This document shows positions 18,201-26,737 of a stretch of 64,000 nt of DNA, piece after piece. The notes under the pieces are model-generated. The model saw only the letters and a program-made list of their open reading frames with translations. It searched no databases and had not been told where the DNA came from. Within the stretch, counting starts at the first letter, position 1; each line of letters begins with the position of its first letter. Made by a program: the position numbers and the translations under genes. Source of the stretch: SSC4 sp964443225 (GTDB lineage: Bacteria; Chloroflexota; Anaerolineae; SSC4; Amarolineaceae); the NCBI GenBank assembly GCA_964443225.1, contig CAYUCC010000004.1, forward strand, positions 60,066-124,065, read 5' to 3'.

Positions 18201-18666
18201 CGCGTTCTTCCACACCGACGGCGTGATGGACATCGTCAACTCGACGATCGCCAACAACACCGCCCCGCCCGACACGACTGGCGGCGGCTTTGTCGGGACC
18301 TTCACAGCGGCCAACGCGACGCTGACGCTGGTCAACACTATCCTGGCTGGCAACAGCGGTCCACAGTGCTTCTATGCGCCGTGGGGCTCGGGCACGGTGA
18401 CGCTCACATCACTGGGTCACAACCTGATGACGGATGCTACCTGCTTCCCGATTGCCAGCGACATCATCGTGGGCGATGCCGGGATCGGCCCGCTCGCCGA
18501 CAACGGCGGTCCTACCTGGACGCACGCGCTGCTGGCCGGCAGCCCGGCGATCGATGCGGCGGACGACGCGGCGTGCCCAGCCACCGACCAGCGCGGCGTG
18601 GCGAGACCCCAGGGACCGCACTGCGACATCGGTGCTTTCGAGCTCACCAGCACGGGCATCGAGTAG
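15256..18666 (+). CDS. Secreted multidomain GH16 beta-glucanase with nested carbohydrate-binding domain and beta-helix
   Basis: A 1136-residue secreted enzyme. ACGGAGG upstream and a signal peptide ending AFAAPG (about 1-30) fix the start; longer frames lack both. Order: CBM11-like jelly roll (about 35-232); Calx-beta (about 236-347); first half of a second CBM11-like domain (350-452); GH16 (453-706) with GEIDIMEY, Glu584/Asp586/Glu589; second half of that CBM (707-772); right-handed beta-helix of the choice-of-anchor-Q type (772-1136). Copy one reads SGWQEIQIPF where copy two resumes after the GH16 as MGWQQITLPF, showing that the enzyme is inserted into a loop of the binding domain. It presumably attacks insoluble beta-1,3-glucan outside the cell. 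Confidence 0.92.
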   Translation: MTHRIKRPLLLPLLIITIVLQLVLAPAFAAPGAIMALPLVDDFEVLTLPAGTDPNGIPIGFNTFQDPNAGTSVAIATTDTPPSQPPGAGSSNRVLQLDLSVVSYAGVTHAFEDASATPWTWTSQDWSAYEGLSFWLYGNNSGTTLFVDVLDNRNPGSTTDDAERWSITLADDFSGWQEIQIPFANMTRKEIGNGAPNDGFGLTEVHGWALGSITTPSPQTYYVDNVMVYGTAPVRPLTVGFSTLNYAVTEGGAATVTAKLSKPAAETVTVEYLTTLGAAVANRDYVAPVGGTLTFLPNVTQQSFTVQTIDDTKYQGGRGLLLELANPTGGAALGLPPIARVNILDNETYDPTVLDEFETFPYLWWVDSKATLSNPEIAAGDPQALPGQGAYEHVLQASQRNGKGSYEFGRTFPTGQDWSDAGGLNFWYYGQNSGKPIQVTLANTYARSNDPAPWKLVWSDEFNSTAGTAPNPNVWGNELGDGTAYGIAGWGNDELEYYTASTDNVATDGQGNLVITARAADGSLLCYYGPCQYTSARLLSKNRFEIAYGRVEARVKVPTGAGLWPAFWMLGTDIDQVSWPTTGEIDIMEYVGRLPNQVFGTIHGPGYSGGQSYGNFYDFSYPVADDFHTFAVEWQPDRIVWYVDGIQYHQATPDDAFLQGKQWVFNHPFYMLLNVAVGGNFAGPVGAGTTFPQETRVDYVRLYQAKTLPVKFTASFTDSFMGWQQITLPFAAFQSTNGAVLDLTKVQSMSFTVPGGVRDPVRLDQVRLTCSSDVTVTSTADSGAGSLRKALGSVCVGGTIHFAPALAGQTITNLSALTIGKNVTIDGADAPGLSISGGGTVRVFEVAATATATVKNLILTNGYGFELAGGVLNNGTLTLDHVVLANNRVTTSGVDFWKGGGGIYNGDGSTLTLRDSTVRDNNVIGGAGGGVYGFFNTTVTIERSTLSGNSAGDVGGGIRSLGDFTIVNSTLSGNVSTGWMGGAFFHTDGVMDIVNSTIANNTAPPDTTGGGFVGTFTAANATLTLVNTILAGNSGPQCFYAPWGSGTVTLTSLGHNLMTDATCFPIASDIIVGDAGIGPLADNGGPTWTHALLAGSPAIDAADDAACPATDQRGVARPQGPHCDIGAFELTSTGIE

Positions 18667-18714
18667 CGCGGACGCCTCGGTCTCGCGGCGCACCAGCCGC
18701 TGTGTCCCGGATAG

Positions 18715-18764
18715 GGTAACGACTTCAGTTACGCTCGTGCTAGCGAGCGACTGAAGTCGTTACC
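18715..18764. repeat. 50-bp palindromic repeat (REP-like)
   Basis: A perfect 15-bp outer stem (18715-18729 with 18750-18764) and a 6-bp inner stem (18732-18737 with 18744-18749) make one long hairpin. It sits between the big GH16 gene and the GH30 gene, 42 bp before the GTG start, and may terminate or attenuate the transcript. Its GTAACGACTTCAGT core looks like a dispersed palindromic element. Confidence 0.8.
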
Positions 18765-18805
18765 GCCGGGCAGCGGCGAACCGTAGTGATGAAAGAGCAT
18801 CGAAC

Positions 18806-20146
18806 GTGAGAATCCGAACCTACTGCACAGCCCAAGACACCCCCTATCGCCTGACGGAGCGGCCGTCCCTGGTGACAGATGAGAGCAGGGAAACGCTGGC
18901 GTCGCTGTTTGTGAATGCCACCGTTCGTTACCAGGAGATCGAAGGTTTCGGCGGCGCATTCACCGAGGCGGCTGCGCACACGTTCGCCCGGCTGCCCGCC
19001 GAACGCCAGACCGAGTTCCTGCGCGCCTACTTCGACCCGGCGGCCGGCCACGGCTACACCCTGTGCCGGACGCACATCAACAGCTGCGACTTCTCGTCGG
19101 GTAACTACGCCTATACCGAGGTTGCAGACGATACCACGCTGCACCATTTCTCCATCGAGCGCGACCGGCAGGCGTTGATCCCGCTGATCCACGCGGCGCA
19201 GCGTACGGCCGGCCGGCCGCTCAAACTGCTGGCCTCCCCCTGGAGCCCGCCGGCGTGGATGAAGACCAACGGCCAGATGAACGGCGGTGGCAAGTTGAAG
19301 CCGGCGTATCGCGCGGCGTGGGCGCAGTACTACTGCCGCTACATCCGTGCCTACGAACAAGAAGGTATTCCCATCTGGGGACTGACCGTACAGAACGAGC
19401 CGGAAGCGGTCCAGACCTGGGAGTCGTGCCTCTACACCGCCGAGGAGGAGCGCGACTTCGTGCGCGATAACCTGGGGCCGGCACTGGCGCAAAACGGCCT
19501 GCACGACGTCCGCCTGTTGATCTGGGACCACAACCGCGATGTGATGGTGGAGCGGGCCAGTGTCGTGCTGAGCGATCCCGCGGCGGCGCAGTACGTGTGG
19601 GGCACGGCCTTCCACTGGTACGTGGTCGACTGTTTCGACAACGTGCAGAGGGTCCACGATCTTTTCCCGGACAAGCACCTGCTCTTCACCGAGGGCTGCC
19701 AGGAAGGCGGCCCGCACCTGGGCGAATGGCAGGTGGGCGAACGATACGCCCACGCCATGATCAACGATCTGAACCGCTGGACGGTGGGTTGGATCGACTG
19801 GAACCTGCTGCTGGACGAAACCGGCGGGCCCAACCACGTTGGCAACTTCTGCAGCGCACCGATCATCGCCGATACGCGCACGGGCGAGCTGCATTATCAG
19901 AACTCCTACCATTACATCGGCCATTTTGCGCGCTTCGTTCAACCCGGCGCGCGGCGGATTCTCTGCGCAGCGTCGCACGACGCCCTGGAGGCGGCCGCGT
20001 TCTGCAACCCCAACGGGCAAATTGTCGTCGTGCTGCTCAATCGCACGGACCAAAACCGGCAGGTTGCCCTGAAGATCAACGACCGGCCGGCCGCCGCCGA
20101 GAGCCTGGCCCATTCCATCGTCACGCTGGTGGCTGACCTGGCCTGA
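18806..20146 (+). CDS. GH30 family glycosidase (beta-1,6-glucanase or beta-glucosidase type)
   Basis: A 446-residue TIM-barrel enzyme with its C-terminal beta-structure. YQEIEGFGGAFTEAAA is the usual GH30 entry. The acid/base is Glu198 in TVQNEPE and the nucleophile Glu296 in LLFTEGC. SPWSPPAWMKTNGQMNGGG matches the family. There is no signal peptide, so it acts in the cytoplasm. GTG is the start, with AAAGAG upstream. GH30 subfamilies 1 and 3 include beta-1,6-glucanases and beta-glucosidases. Beside GH16 enzymes and beta-1,3-phosphorylases, removal of beta-1,6 branches from imported laminarin fragments is the best inference. Confidence 0.88.
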   Translation: MRIRTYCTAQDTPYRLTERPSLVTDESRETLASLFVNATVRYQEIEGFGGAFTEAAAHTFARLPAERQTEFLRAYFDPAAGHGYTLCRTHINSCDFSSGNYAYTEVADDTTLHHFSIERDRQALIPLIHAAQRTAGRPLKLLASPWSPPAWMKTNGQMNGGGKLKPAYRAAWAQYYCRYIRAYEQEGIPIWGLTVQNEPEAVQTWESCLYTAEEERDFVRDNLGPALAQNGLHDVRLLIWDHNRDVMVERASVVLSDPAAAQYVWGTAFHWYVVDCFDNVQRVHDLFPDKHLLFTEGCQEGGPHLGEWQVGERYAHAMINDLNRWTVGWIDWNLLLDETGGPNHVGNFCSAPIIADTRTGELHYQNSYHYIGHFARFVQPGARRILCAASHDALEAAAFCNPNGQIVVVLLNRTDQNRQVALKINDRPAAAESLAHSIVTLVADLA

Positions 20147-20162
20147 CAAGGATGCCATATCC

Positions 20163-23100
20163 ATGAGTGCCTGTTACTTCGACAAAGACAATCGTTTCGT
20201 GATCGAGGATTTCGATTCGTTCCCGCCCTTCGCCAGCTTTCTGCCCGGTATTGCTGGGCCGCTGGGGATTCCCCTGTGGGCCTTCTACGTCAATCGTGGT
20301 CAGGCCATGGCCAGCTTTGGCGTCGAAAGCAAGGACACCCCGATCATGGAGTTCCAGCCGGCGAACAAGGCCTACCAGATGGTGCCGTACACCGGGTTTC
20401 GCACCTTCATCAAACTGGGCGGGACGGCGGCCGGTTTCTACGAGCCATTTTCGGCCTCCAGCCGGCCGGCCCCGCCGCGCCGTCTGCTGATTAGCCCGAA
20501 TGAGCTTGAGCTGCAGGAAACCAACACCGCCCATGGTTTGCAGGTCAACGTCCTCTACTTCACGCTGCCGGGCGAAGGATTTGCCGCGCTGGTGCGCCAG
20601 GTGACCGTGAAGAACACCGGCACACAGCCCATCACCCTCGAACTGCTTGATGGTATGCCCATCGTCATTCCCTACGGCCTCAGCGATACCATGCTCAAGA
20701 AGATCGGCCGCACCGCCGAGGCCTGGATGGCGGTGTTCAACACCGAAAGGGGAGTCCCGATCTACCGCGTGCAGGCCAGCGTGGGTGACGAGGCCGAAGT
20801 GGCGGGTATCGAAGGGGGGCATTTTTACCTGGCGTTTGCGGACTTTTCTGCGCCCGACACCGACCACCCTCGATGCGCCGAGCTGGCCATGATCGTCGAC
20901 CAGGCGCTGGTATTTGGCAGCAACACGGCCCTCAGTTTCCCCGACCATTTCCTCTCCCACGCGTTGGCCGAGCTGTGTGCGCTGCCGCAGGTCACCGTGT
21001 GCCGGACGCCGTGCGGGTTTGCTGGGTTGTCAGGCACCCTGGACGCGGGTGAGGCGGTGAACCTGTACGCCGTGATTGGCCACGTTGGCGACGATGCGCT
21101 GATCGACCAGGCGCAGGCCCGCCTGGCCAGCCCCGCCTACATCACCGCCCGGCGCGCCGAGGCGCGGGCCCTGGCCGCCCACCTGACCGACCCGGTGGCG
21201 ACGCACACCAGCGATTCGGGCTTCGACGCCTACTGCCGCCAGACCCTGCTCGACAATATCCTGCGCGGCGGCTGGCCGGTGCAGCTGAACGGCCAGGTGT
21301 ACCACCTCTACGGCCGCCGCCACGGCGACCTGGAACGTGACTACAACGCGTTCTACCTGCCGGCGGAGTTCTTTGCCCAGGGCAACGCCAGCTACCGCGA
21401 CGTCAACCAGAACCGGCGCAGCGACGTGCTGCTCAATCCGGCGGTCGGCGACTCGGAGGTGCTGGCTTTTCTCGGCCTGATCCAGGCCGATGGTTACAAC
21501 CCGCTGACCGTATACGGCACCCGCTTCGTCATTCCCGCCGATCGTCAGGCGGTCGTATTGGACCTGGTCGACCGGCCGGCGGAGCTGCACCCGCTGCTGG
21601 CGCAGCCGTTTTCACCCGGCCAGCTGCTGAGAAAAATCAGCGACAGCGGCCTCACCCTGGCGGTGACACGTGAGGCCTTTGTCGAAACCGCCATCGGCCA
21701 GGCTGAGCCGAGTTTCGAGGCAACGTTCAGCGAGGGCTACTGGATCGATCACTGGTTCTATAACCTCGATTTGCTGGAGGCGTATCTGGCGGTTTATCCC
21801 GATCACAAGGGACGGCTGCTTTTCGAGCAGACCGTGCCCTATTACCAGGGACCCGCCTTCGTGCAGCCGCGTGATCGTAAGTCGGTGCTGGTGGAAGAGG
21901 CGAAGGTGCGCCAGTACGGTGCGGTCGTCGAGGACGAAGAGGTGATGGCGCTGATTGCGTCGCGCGCAACCGCCCCCAACCTGCTGCGGACGGCGCAGGG
22001 GGAAGTTTTCCGTACGACCGTTTTCGGCAAACTCGTCGGGCTGGCCCTGTTGAAGTTTGCCACCCTCGACCCGTTTGGCATGGGCATCGAGATGGAGGCG
22101 GGTAAACCGGGCTGGTGCGATGCGCTCAACGGGCTGCCCGGCCTCTTTGGCTCCTCCCTGGCCGAGACGTACCAGCTGGGGCGGCTGCTCGACTTCCTGC
22201 TGGCTGCGATGGCCGAAAAAGAGGATGGGGCAGTGGCACTGCCTGTGGAGCTGGCCGATCTGCTGCGGCGGGTGGCCGATCACCTGGCCGCCTACCAGTC
22301 TGCCATAGATGACGCACGGGCGTTCCGTTACTGGGACGCGGTGACCTGCGCACGCGAGGCCTACCGGGCGGCTACCCGCCTGGCCTTCGATGGGCGCGTC
22401 GAGACGTTCAAGTTCACGACTTTGGCGCCGGTGCTGGGTGCGTTTCGCGTTAAGGTGTCCGCGGGTATAACCCAGGCCGAACAGCTCACCGGCGGCATCC
22501 CGCCCACCTACTTCACCTACGAAGCCCAGGCGTACGAAACGCTCAGTGGTCCCGATGGCCAGCCGCTGTGCGACGCCCGCGGCCGGCCCTATGTGCGTGT
22601 GCTGCGTTTTGCCCAACACGTTCTCCCGCCTTTCCTGGAAGGCCCGATGCATGCCCTGCGAACCTGTGCCGACGGAGATCGGGCGCGCGCAATCTACCAT
22701 CAGGTGCACGGCAGCACCCTGTTCGACCGTAAGCTGGGTATGTACAAGACCAACGCCCCCCTGGACAGCTGTTCACACGAGATCGGCCGCGCACGCGCCT
22801 TCACACCAGGCTGGTTGGAGAACGAGTCCGTGTTTTTGCACATGGCCTACAAGTATCTGCTGGAGGTCCTGCGCGCCGGGCTGCACGACGAGTTTTTCAC
22901 CGACCTGCGCCACGGCCTGGTGCCGTTCCTGGCGCCCCAAACGTACGGCCGCAGCCCGTTGGAAAATTCTTCATTCATCGTCAGCAGCGCCCATCCGGAC
23001 GCATCACTCCACGGCCGCGGCTTTGTGGCGCGCCTCACGGGGGCCGCGGCTGAGTTTCTGAGCATGTGGTGCCTGATGATGGCGGGACCGCGGCCGTTTT

Positions 23101-23375
23101 TCATGCGTGGGGGTGAGCTCTGCCTGGCCCTGCAACCCACCTTGCCGCATTGGCTTTTCTGCGCGGATGGCACGCTGACCTTCACCTTCCTGGGGCACTG
23201 CCGCGTGACTTACCGCATCGCCAGCACCAGCGCCGTGCATACGCAGGTCACGGCGGTTACCCTCGACCTGCCGGCAGGTGATCGAGTCAGGCTGCCGGGT
23301 GATGTGATCGGTGCGCCGTATGCTGAGATGGTGCGTCGCGGCGAGATCAGGCAGATCGAGTTACACCTGGCATGA
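20163..23375 (+). CDS. Large glycoside phosphorylase, GH161/GH149-like (beta-1,3-glucan phosphorylase candidate)
   Basis: A 1070-residue cytoplasmic protein. N-terminal beta-sandwich (FLPGIAGPLGIPLWAFYVNRGQ, then SFGVESKDTPIMEFQPANKAY) and a C-terminal (alpha/alpha)6 barrel as in GH94 relatives. The segment GKPGWCDALNGLPG holds Asp653, the expected general acid, in the place of GWND in related phosphorylases. Length fits GH149/GH161 (about 1100) rather than GH94 (about 800-900). Those families reversibly phosphorolyse beta-1,3-gluco-oligosaccharides to glucose 1-phosphate. Start codon 16 bp after the GH30 stop, so same operon. Which of the two families it belongs to cannot be settled by eye. 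Confidence 0.75.
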   Translation: MSACYFDKDNRFVIEDFDSFPPFASFLPGIAGPLGIPLWAFYVNRGQAMASFGVESKDTPIMEFQPANKAYQMVPYTGFRTFIKLGGTAAGFYEPFSASSRPAPPRRLLISPNELELQETNTAHGLQVNVLYFTLPGEGFAALVRQVTVKNTGTQPITLELLDGMPIVIPYGLSDTMLKKIGRTAEAWMAVFNTERGVPIYRVQASVGDEAEVAGIEGGHFYLAFADFSAPDTDHPRCAELAMIVDQALVFGSNTALSFPDHFLSHALAELCALPQVTVCRTPCGFAGLSGTLDAGEAVNLYAVIGHVGDDALIDQAQARLASPAYITARRAEARALAAHLTDPVATHTSDSGFDAYCRQTLLDNILRGGWPVQLNGQVYHLYGRRHGDLERDYNAFYLPAEFFAQGNASYRDVNQNRRSDVLLNPAVGDSEVLAFLGLIQADGYNPLTVYGTRFVIPADRQAVVLDLVDRPAELHPLLAQPFSPGQLLRKISDSGLTLAVTREAFVETAIGQAEPSFEATFSEGYWIDHWFYNLDLLEAYLAVYPDHKGRLLFEQTVPYYQGPAFVQPRDRKSVLVEEAKVRQYGAVVEDEEVMALIASRATAPNLLRTAQGEVFRTTVFGKLVGLALLKFATLDPFGMGIEMEAGKPGWCDALNGLPGLFGSSLAETYQLGRLLDFLLAAMAEKEDGAVALPVELADLLRRVADHLAAYQSAIDDARAFRYWDAVTCAREAYRAATRLAFDGRVETFKFTTLAPVLGAFRVKVSAGITQAEQLTGGIPPTYFTYEAQAYETLSGPDGQPLCDARGRPYVRVLRFAQHVLPPFLEGPMHALRTCADGDRARAIYHQVHGSTLFDRKLGMYKTNAPLDSCSHEIGRARAFTPGWLENESVFLHMAYKYLLEVLRAGLHDEFFTDLRHGLVPFLAPQTYGRSPLENSSFIVSSAHPDASLHGRGFVARLTGAAAEFLSMWCLMMAGPRPFFMRGGELCLALQPTLPHWLFCADGTLTFTFLGHCRVTYRIASTSAVHTQVTAVTLDLPAGDRVRLPGDVIGAPYAEMVRRGEIRQIELHLA

Positions 23376-23401
23376 GTTCGAGACGGTTTTTAAGGTAAAA
23401 G

Positions 23402-26158
23402 ATGATGGATAACGATCGAGTCAAAAACTGGCAGTTCCGTGGTGAAGATGGCACCTTCAGCCTGGAGGCGCCGCACAAGTCCAACTACCTCTATTTCCCC
23501 CTGGTCAACGAAGCCGGCATGCTGGGCGTGGTGACGCCGACCCTGCACGGCGATACGAAGACCGGTCAGAACACCTTTTTGACGCTGCCTGTGTCGGTCG
23601 AAGACCTGCACAACACGCGTTCGGCGCGCAACTTCTGGCTCCACGTCGAAGGCTACGGGCCCTGGTCGGCTACCGGCAACTCGGCGCCGCAGCGGGCCCA
23701 GGCCTTCGCGTCCGATGACGAGCCCGTTTCGCTGGAGGCCGGCCTGCTCTGGCACCAGGTCACGCGCCACAACCCGCAGCTGGGCCTGCGCGCCGACGTG
23801 CTCAACTTTGTCCCGGCAGGCACCGACTCCGTGGAACTGATGCAGGTCGTACTGACCAATACTGGCCAGACACCGCTCACGCTCACACCTACCGCCGCGA
23901 TCCCCATCTTTGGCCGCTCGGCGGATAACCTGCGCGATCACCGCCACGTGACCTCACTGCTGCACCGGGTGCGCACGACCGCGCATGGCGTGCTGGTCTG
24001 CCCCACCCTGAGCTTCGACGAACGCGGGCACCGGCCCAACACCGTGACCTACGCCGTCCTGGGGGCGGAGGGGGACAGCACGCCACCGGTCGCGTTTTTC
24101 CCAACCGTCGAGGATTTCATCGGCGAGGGCGGCAACCTGGAATGGCCGCGCACCATCGTCGACGGCGATGCGCCCGGACAGCCCGCCGGGATCACCGTTG
24201 CCGGGTACGAAGCCATCGGCGGGCTGCGTTTTGCGCCGGTTACCCTGGCACCGGGTGCGTCGCGTGTCTACGTGCTCATCCTGGCGATCCTGGCTGAGGA
24301 TGGAGAAACGGCCGCGCTGATCCAGCGTTACGGCGGCGCGGCGCACGTCGCCACCTGGCTGGAGCGTACCAAGGCCCACTGGCAGCAGCAGATCGAGCCC
24401 TTGGCACTCCGCACGGGCACTGCGCGCTTCGATGCGTGGATGAAGTGGGTCACGGTGCAGCCGATTCTGCGGCGGCTGTGTGGCAACTCGTTTCTGCCGT
24501 ACCACGACTACGGCCGCGGCGGCCGCGGCTGGCGCGACCTGTGGCAGGACCAGTTGGGTGTGCTCCTGATGTCACCGGAGGTGGAAGACGTCGGTGTAGC
24601 CCTGCACGACAATTTTGCCGGTGTGCGCATCGACGGCAGCAACGCCACGATCATTGGCCGCCAGCCGGGCGAGTTCAAGGCCGACCGCAACAACATCCCG
24701 CGGGTGTGGATGGATCACGGCGCCTGGCCACTGCTCACCGTCAGGCTCTACCTGGACCAGACGGGCGACTTCGGCTTTCTCCTGCGGCCGCAGAGTTACT
24801 TCAAAGACCACGTGTCCCACCGCTGCCAGCAGGTCGATAGCGACTGGCAGCCGCAGCAGGGCACGATGCAACGCACCGCCGCCGGTGATCCCTACCAGGG
24901 TACCGTTCTGGAGCACCTGCTCGTGCAGCACCTGACCGCCTTCTACAACGTCGGTGATGCCGGCAATACCATCCTCCTGGAAGGGGCCGACTGGAACGAC
25001 GGCCTGGACATGGCGCGCCACCGCGGCGAGAGCGTGGCGTTTACCGCGCTGTATGCCGGCAACCTGCAGCAGCTGGCCGAGCTGGTGCAGGCCCTGGCAC
25101 AGCAGGGCGTCCCCCAGGTCGAGCTGGCGGCCGAGCTGCTGCCGCTGTTGGATACGCTCACCGCTGCGGTCGATTACACCAGCCCCCAGGCCAAACGTGA
25201 CCGCCTGGCCGATTACTTCGATGCGGTTCGCCACTCCGTGACCGGCGAGAAGATGCGCGTGGCCGCCGCTGACCTGGCGCGGGACCTGGTAACCAAGGCG
25301 GCCTGGCTGCGCGTTCACCTGCGCCAGCAGGAATGGATTCAGGACACCGAGGGGTGCGGCTGGTTCAACGGCTATTACGACGATGATGGCCGCCGCGTCG
25401 AGGGGGCACACCCCAACGGCGTACGCATGACGCTGACCGGCCAGGTGTTTGCCCTGATGGCCGGCATCGCTGACGACGAGCAGGCCCGCCAGATCGTGCG
25501 CACCGCCGATCGTTATCTGTTCGATGCGACTGTTGGCGGCTATCGGTTGAACACCGACTTTGGTGAGGTGATGCTCACCCTGGGGCGGGCTTTCGGTTTT
25601 GCCTTTGGTCACAAGGAAAACGGGGCCATGTTCAGCCACATGGCTGTGATGTATGCCAACGCGCTTTATCGACGAGGGCTGGTTCGCGAGGGCTGGCGGG
25701 TCCTGCAGGGCATCTTTGACCAGAGCCAGGACTTTGCCGCCAGCCGTATGTATCCCGGCATCCCCGAATACTTCAGCGACCGCGGCCGCGGCATGTACCC
25801 CTACCTGACCGGCTCGGCCAGCTGGTATCTGCTGACCCTGCTGACCGAGGTGTTTGGCGTGAGGGGGCAGCTGGGTGACCTGGTCCTGGCACCCAGGCTG
25901 GTGGCGGCACAGTTCGACGAACAGGGGAAGGCTGCGGTACGCACCCAATTCGCCGGCCGGGCGATCGAGCTGGTCTATCACAATGCTGGGCGGCTGGACT
26001 GCGGTAGTTACGCCATCGAAGAAGTGCGCATCGACGACCAGGTTGCAGCCGCCCAGCTGCACGGCGACTTCGCATGGCTGCCAAGAACCGCACTGCTCTC
26101 TCTCGCCCCCGGCCCCCTGCACCGCATCGACGTCGTGCTGGACCGGCGCCCGGATTGA
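23402..26158 (+). CDS. GH94 family phosphorylase (laminaribiose or cellobiose phosphorylase)
   Basis: A 918-residue cytoplasmic enzyme: N-terminal beta-sandwich, helical linker, (alpha/alpha)6 barrel and C-terminal jelly roll. GRGWRDLWQDQLG and GADWNDGLDMARHRGES (DWND at 530-533) are GH94 hallmarks; the motif includes the catalytic Asp. Length fits laminaribiose phosphorylases (about 910) better than classical cellobiose phosphorylases (about 800-820). It completes the block: the preceding larger enzyme would shorten beta-1,3-oligosaccharides and this one would split the final disaccharide into glucose and glucose 1-phosphate. ATGs at 23402 and 23405 are both possible. Confidence 0.88.
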   Translation: MMDNDRVKNWQFRGEDGTFSLEAPHKSNYLYFPLVNEAGMLGVVTPTLHGDTKTGQNTFLTLPVSVEDLHNTRSARNFWLHVEGYGPWSATGNSAPQRAQAFASDDEPVSLEAGLLWHQVTRHNPQLGLRADVLNFVPAGTDSVELMQVVLTNTGQTPLTLTPTAAIPIFGRSADNLRDHRHVTSLLHRVRTTAHGVLVCPTLSFDERGHRPNTVTYAVLGAEGDSTPPVAFFPTVEDFIGEGGNLEWPRTIVDGDAPGQPAGITVAGYEAIGGLRFAPVTLAPGASRVYVLILAILAEDGETAALIQRYGGAAHVATWLERTKAHWQQQIEPLALRTGTARFDAWMKWVTVQPILRRLCGNSFLPYHDYGRGGRGWRDLWQDQLGVLLMSPEVEDVGVALHDNFAGVRIDGSNATIIGRQPGEFKADRNNIPRVWMDHGAWPLLTVRLYLDQTGDFGFLLRPQSYFKDHVSHRCQQVDSDWQPQQGTMQRTAAGDPYQGTVLEHLLVQHLTAFYNVGDAGNTILLEGADWNDGLDMARHRGESVAFTALYAGNLQQLAELVQALAQQGVPQVELAAELLPLLDTLTAAVDYTSPQAKRDRLADYFDAVRHSVTGEKMRVAAADLARDLVTKAAWLRVHLRQQEWIQDTEGCGWFNGYYDDDGRRVEGAHPNGVRMTLTGQVFALMAGIADDEQARQIVRTADRYLFDATVGGYRLNTDFGEVMLTLGRAFGFAFGHKENGAMFSHMAVMYANALYRRGLVREGWRVLQGIFDQSQDFAASRMYPGIPEYFSDRGRGMYPYLTGSASWYLLTLLTEVFGVRGQLGDLVLAPRLVAAQFDEQGKAAVRTQFAGRAIELVYHNAGRLDCGSYAIEEVRIDDQVAAAQLHGDFAWLPRTALLSLAPGPLHRIDVVLDRRPD

Positions 26159-26245
26159 GCAAGCTGTACCTGTAGGGGTGCGTTTCGGTTTTGGCTGAGC
26201 AGGGCGCGATTTCCGAACTTCACGTTGCCCGGTTCGTGCTTCGCG

Positions 26246-26357
26246 CCCTTCGTGCTTCGTGCCCTTCGTGCTTCGCGCCCTTCGTGCTTCGCGCCCTTCG
26301 TGCTTCGCGCCCTTCGTGCTTCGCGCCCTTCGTGCTTCGTGCCCTTCGTGCCCCTTC
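26246..26357. repeat. 16-bp minisatellite, seven copies
   Basis: CCCTTCGTG followed by CTTCGCG or CTTCGTG recurs exactly every 16 bp at 26246, 26262, 26278, 26294, 26310, 26326 and 26342, with degraded copies on both sides (26231-26372). All frames stay open through it, producing misleading reading frames. The CTTCGTG unit resembles the CTTTGTG units at 6059-6086. Confidence 0.9.
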
Positions 26358-26465
26358 GCTCCTTCGTGCTCCAAAGCCCACGCCCGGCCGCGTGTCAAGC
26401 CGTTTGGGTTGTGAGCTCATCGCGCGATCCATGAGAACTCATATTCAAGACCGGCATCGACATGA

Positions 26466-26585
26466 TCCTGCTCATGTCATTTCGGCGGTAGTTACGACCC
26501 CGACGGCAGCATTGGCAACATCCAGTGGGATTACGGCGACGGCAACGTCTATTGGGATGTAACAGCGACATTCAACCCTTGTTGA
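26466..26585 (+). pseudogene. Decayed PKD-domain fragment
   Basis: Between two stops, one frame reads GGSYDPDGSIGNIQWDYGDG, the hallmark of a PKD domain (SxDPDGxI then WDxGDG). There is no start codon and no continuation: the frame opens after a stop at 26463 and ends at 26583. This is most likely the leftover of a secreted multidomain protein, perhaps another polysaccharide-binding one. The rest of 26373-26814 shows no gene. Confidence 0.55.
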
Positions 26586-26737
26586 TCTTCAATGGTCAGA
26601 CCTCGGTTTTTTCATGCACGATCCAACAACCAGGCGGCTGCCGCTTGCCATTGCAGCGGTGGCGGCAGCCCAGGTTGGGGCGGTACCGAGTCCAATGTCA
26701 ACAGGAGGGGGGTGGCATTGAAATTGTCCTTTATCCG

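Noticed and set aside
15118..18213. A 1031-codon open frame on the - strand
   Set aside because: It lies opposite the secreted GH16 gene, lacks any motif and has the usual composition of antisense frames in GC-rich DNA.
24572..26398. A 608-codon - strand frame with HEGREARRARSTKGA repeats
   Set aside because: The repeats are the translated minisatellite; the rest is opposite the GH94 gene.
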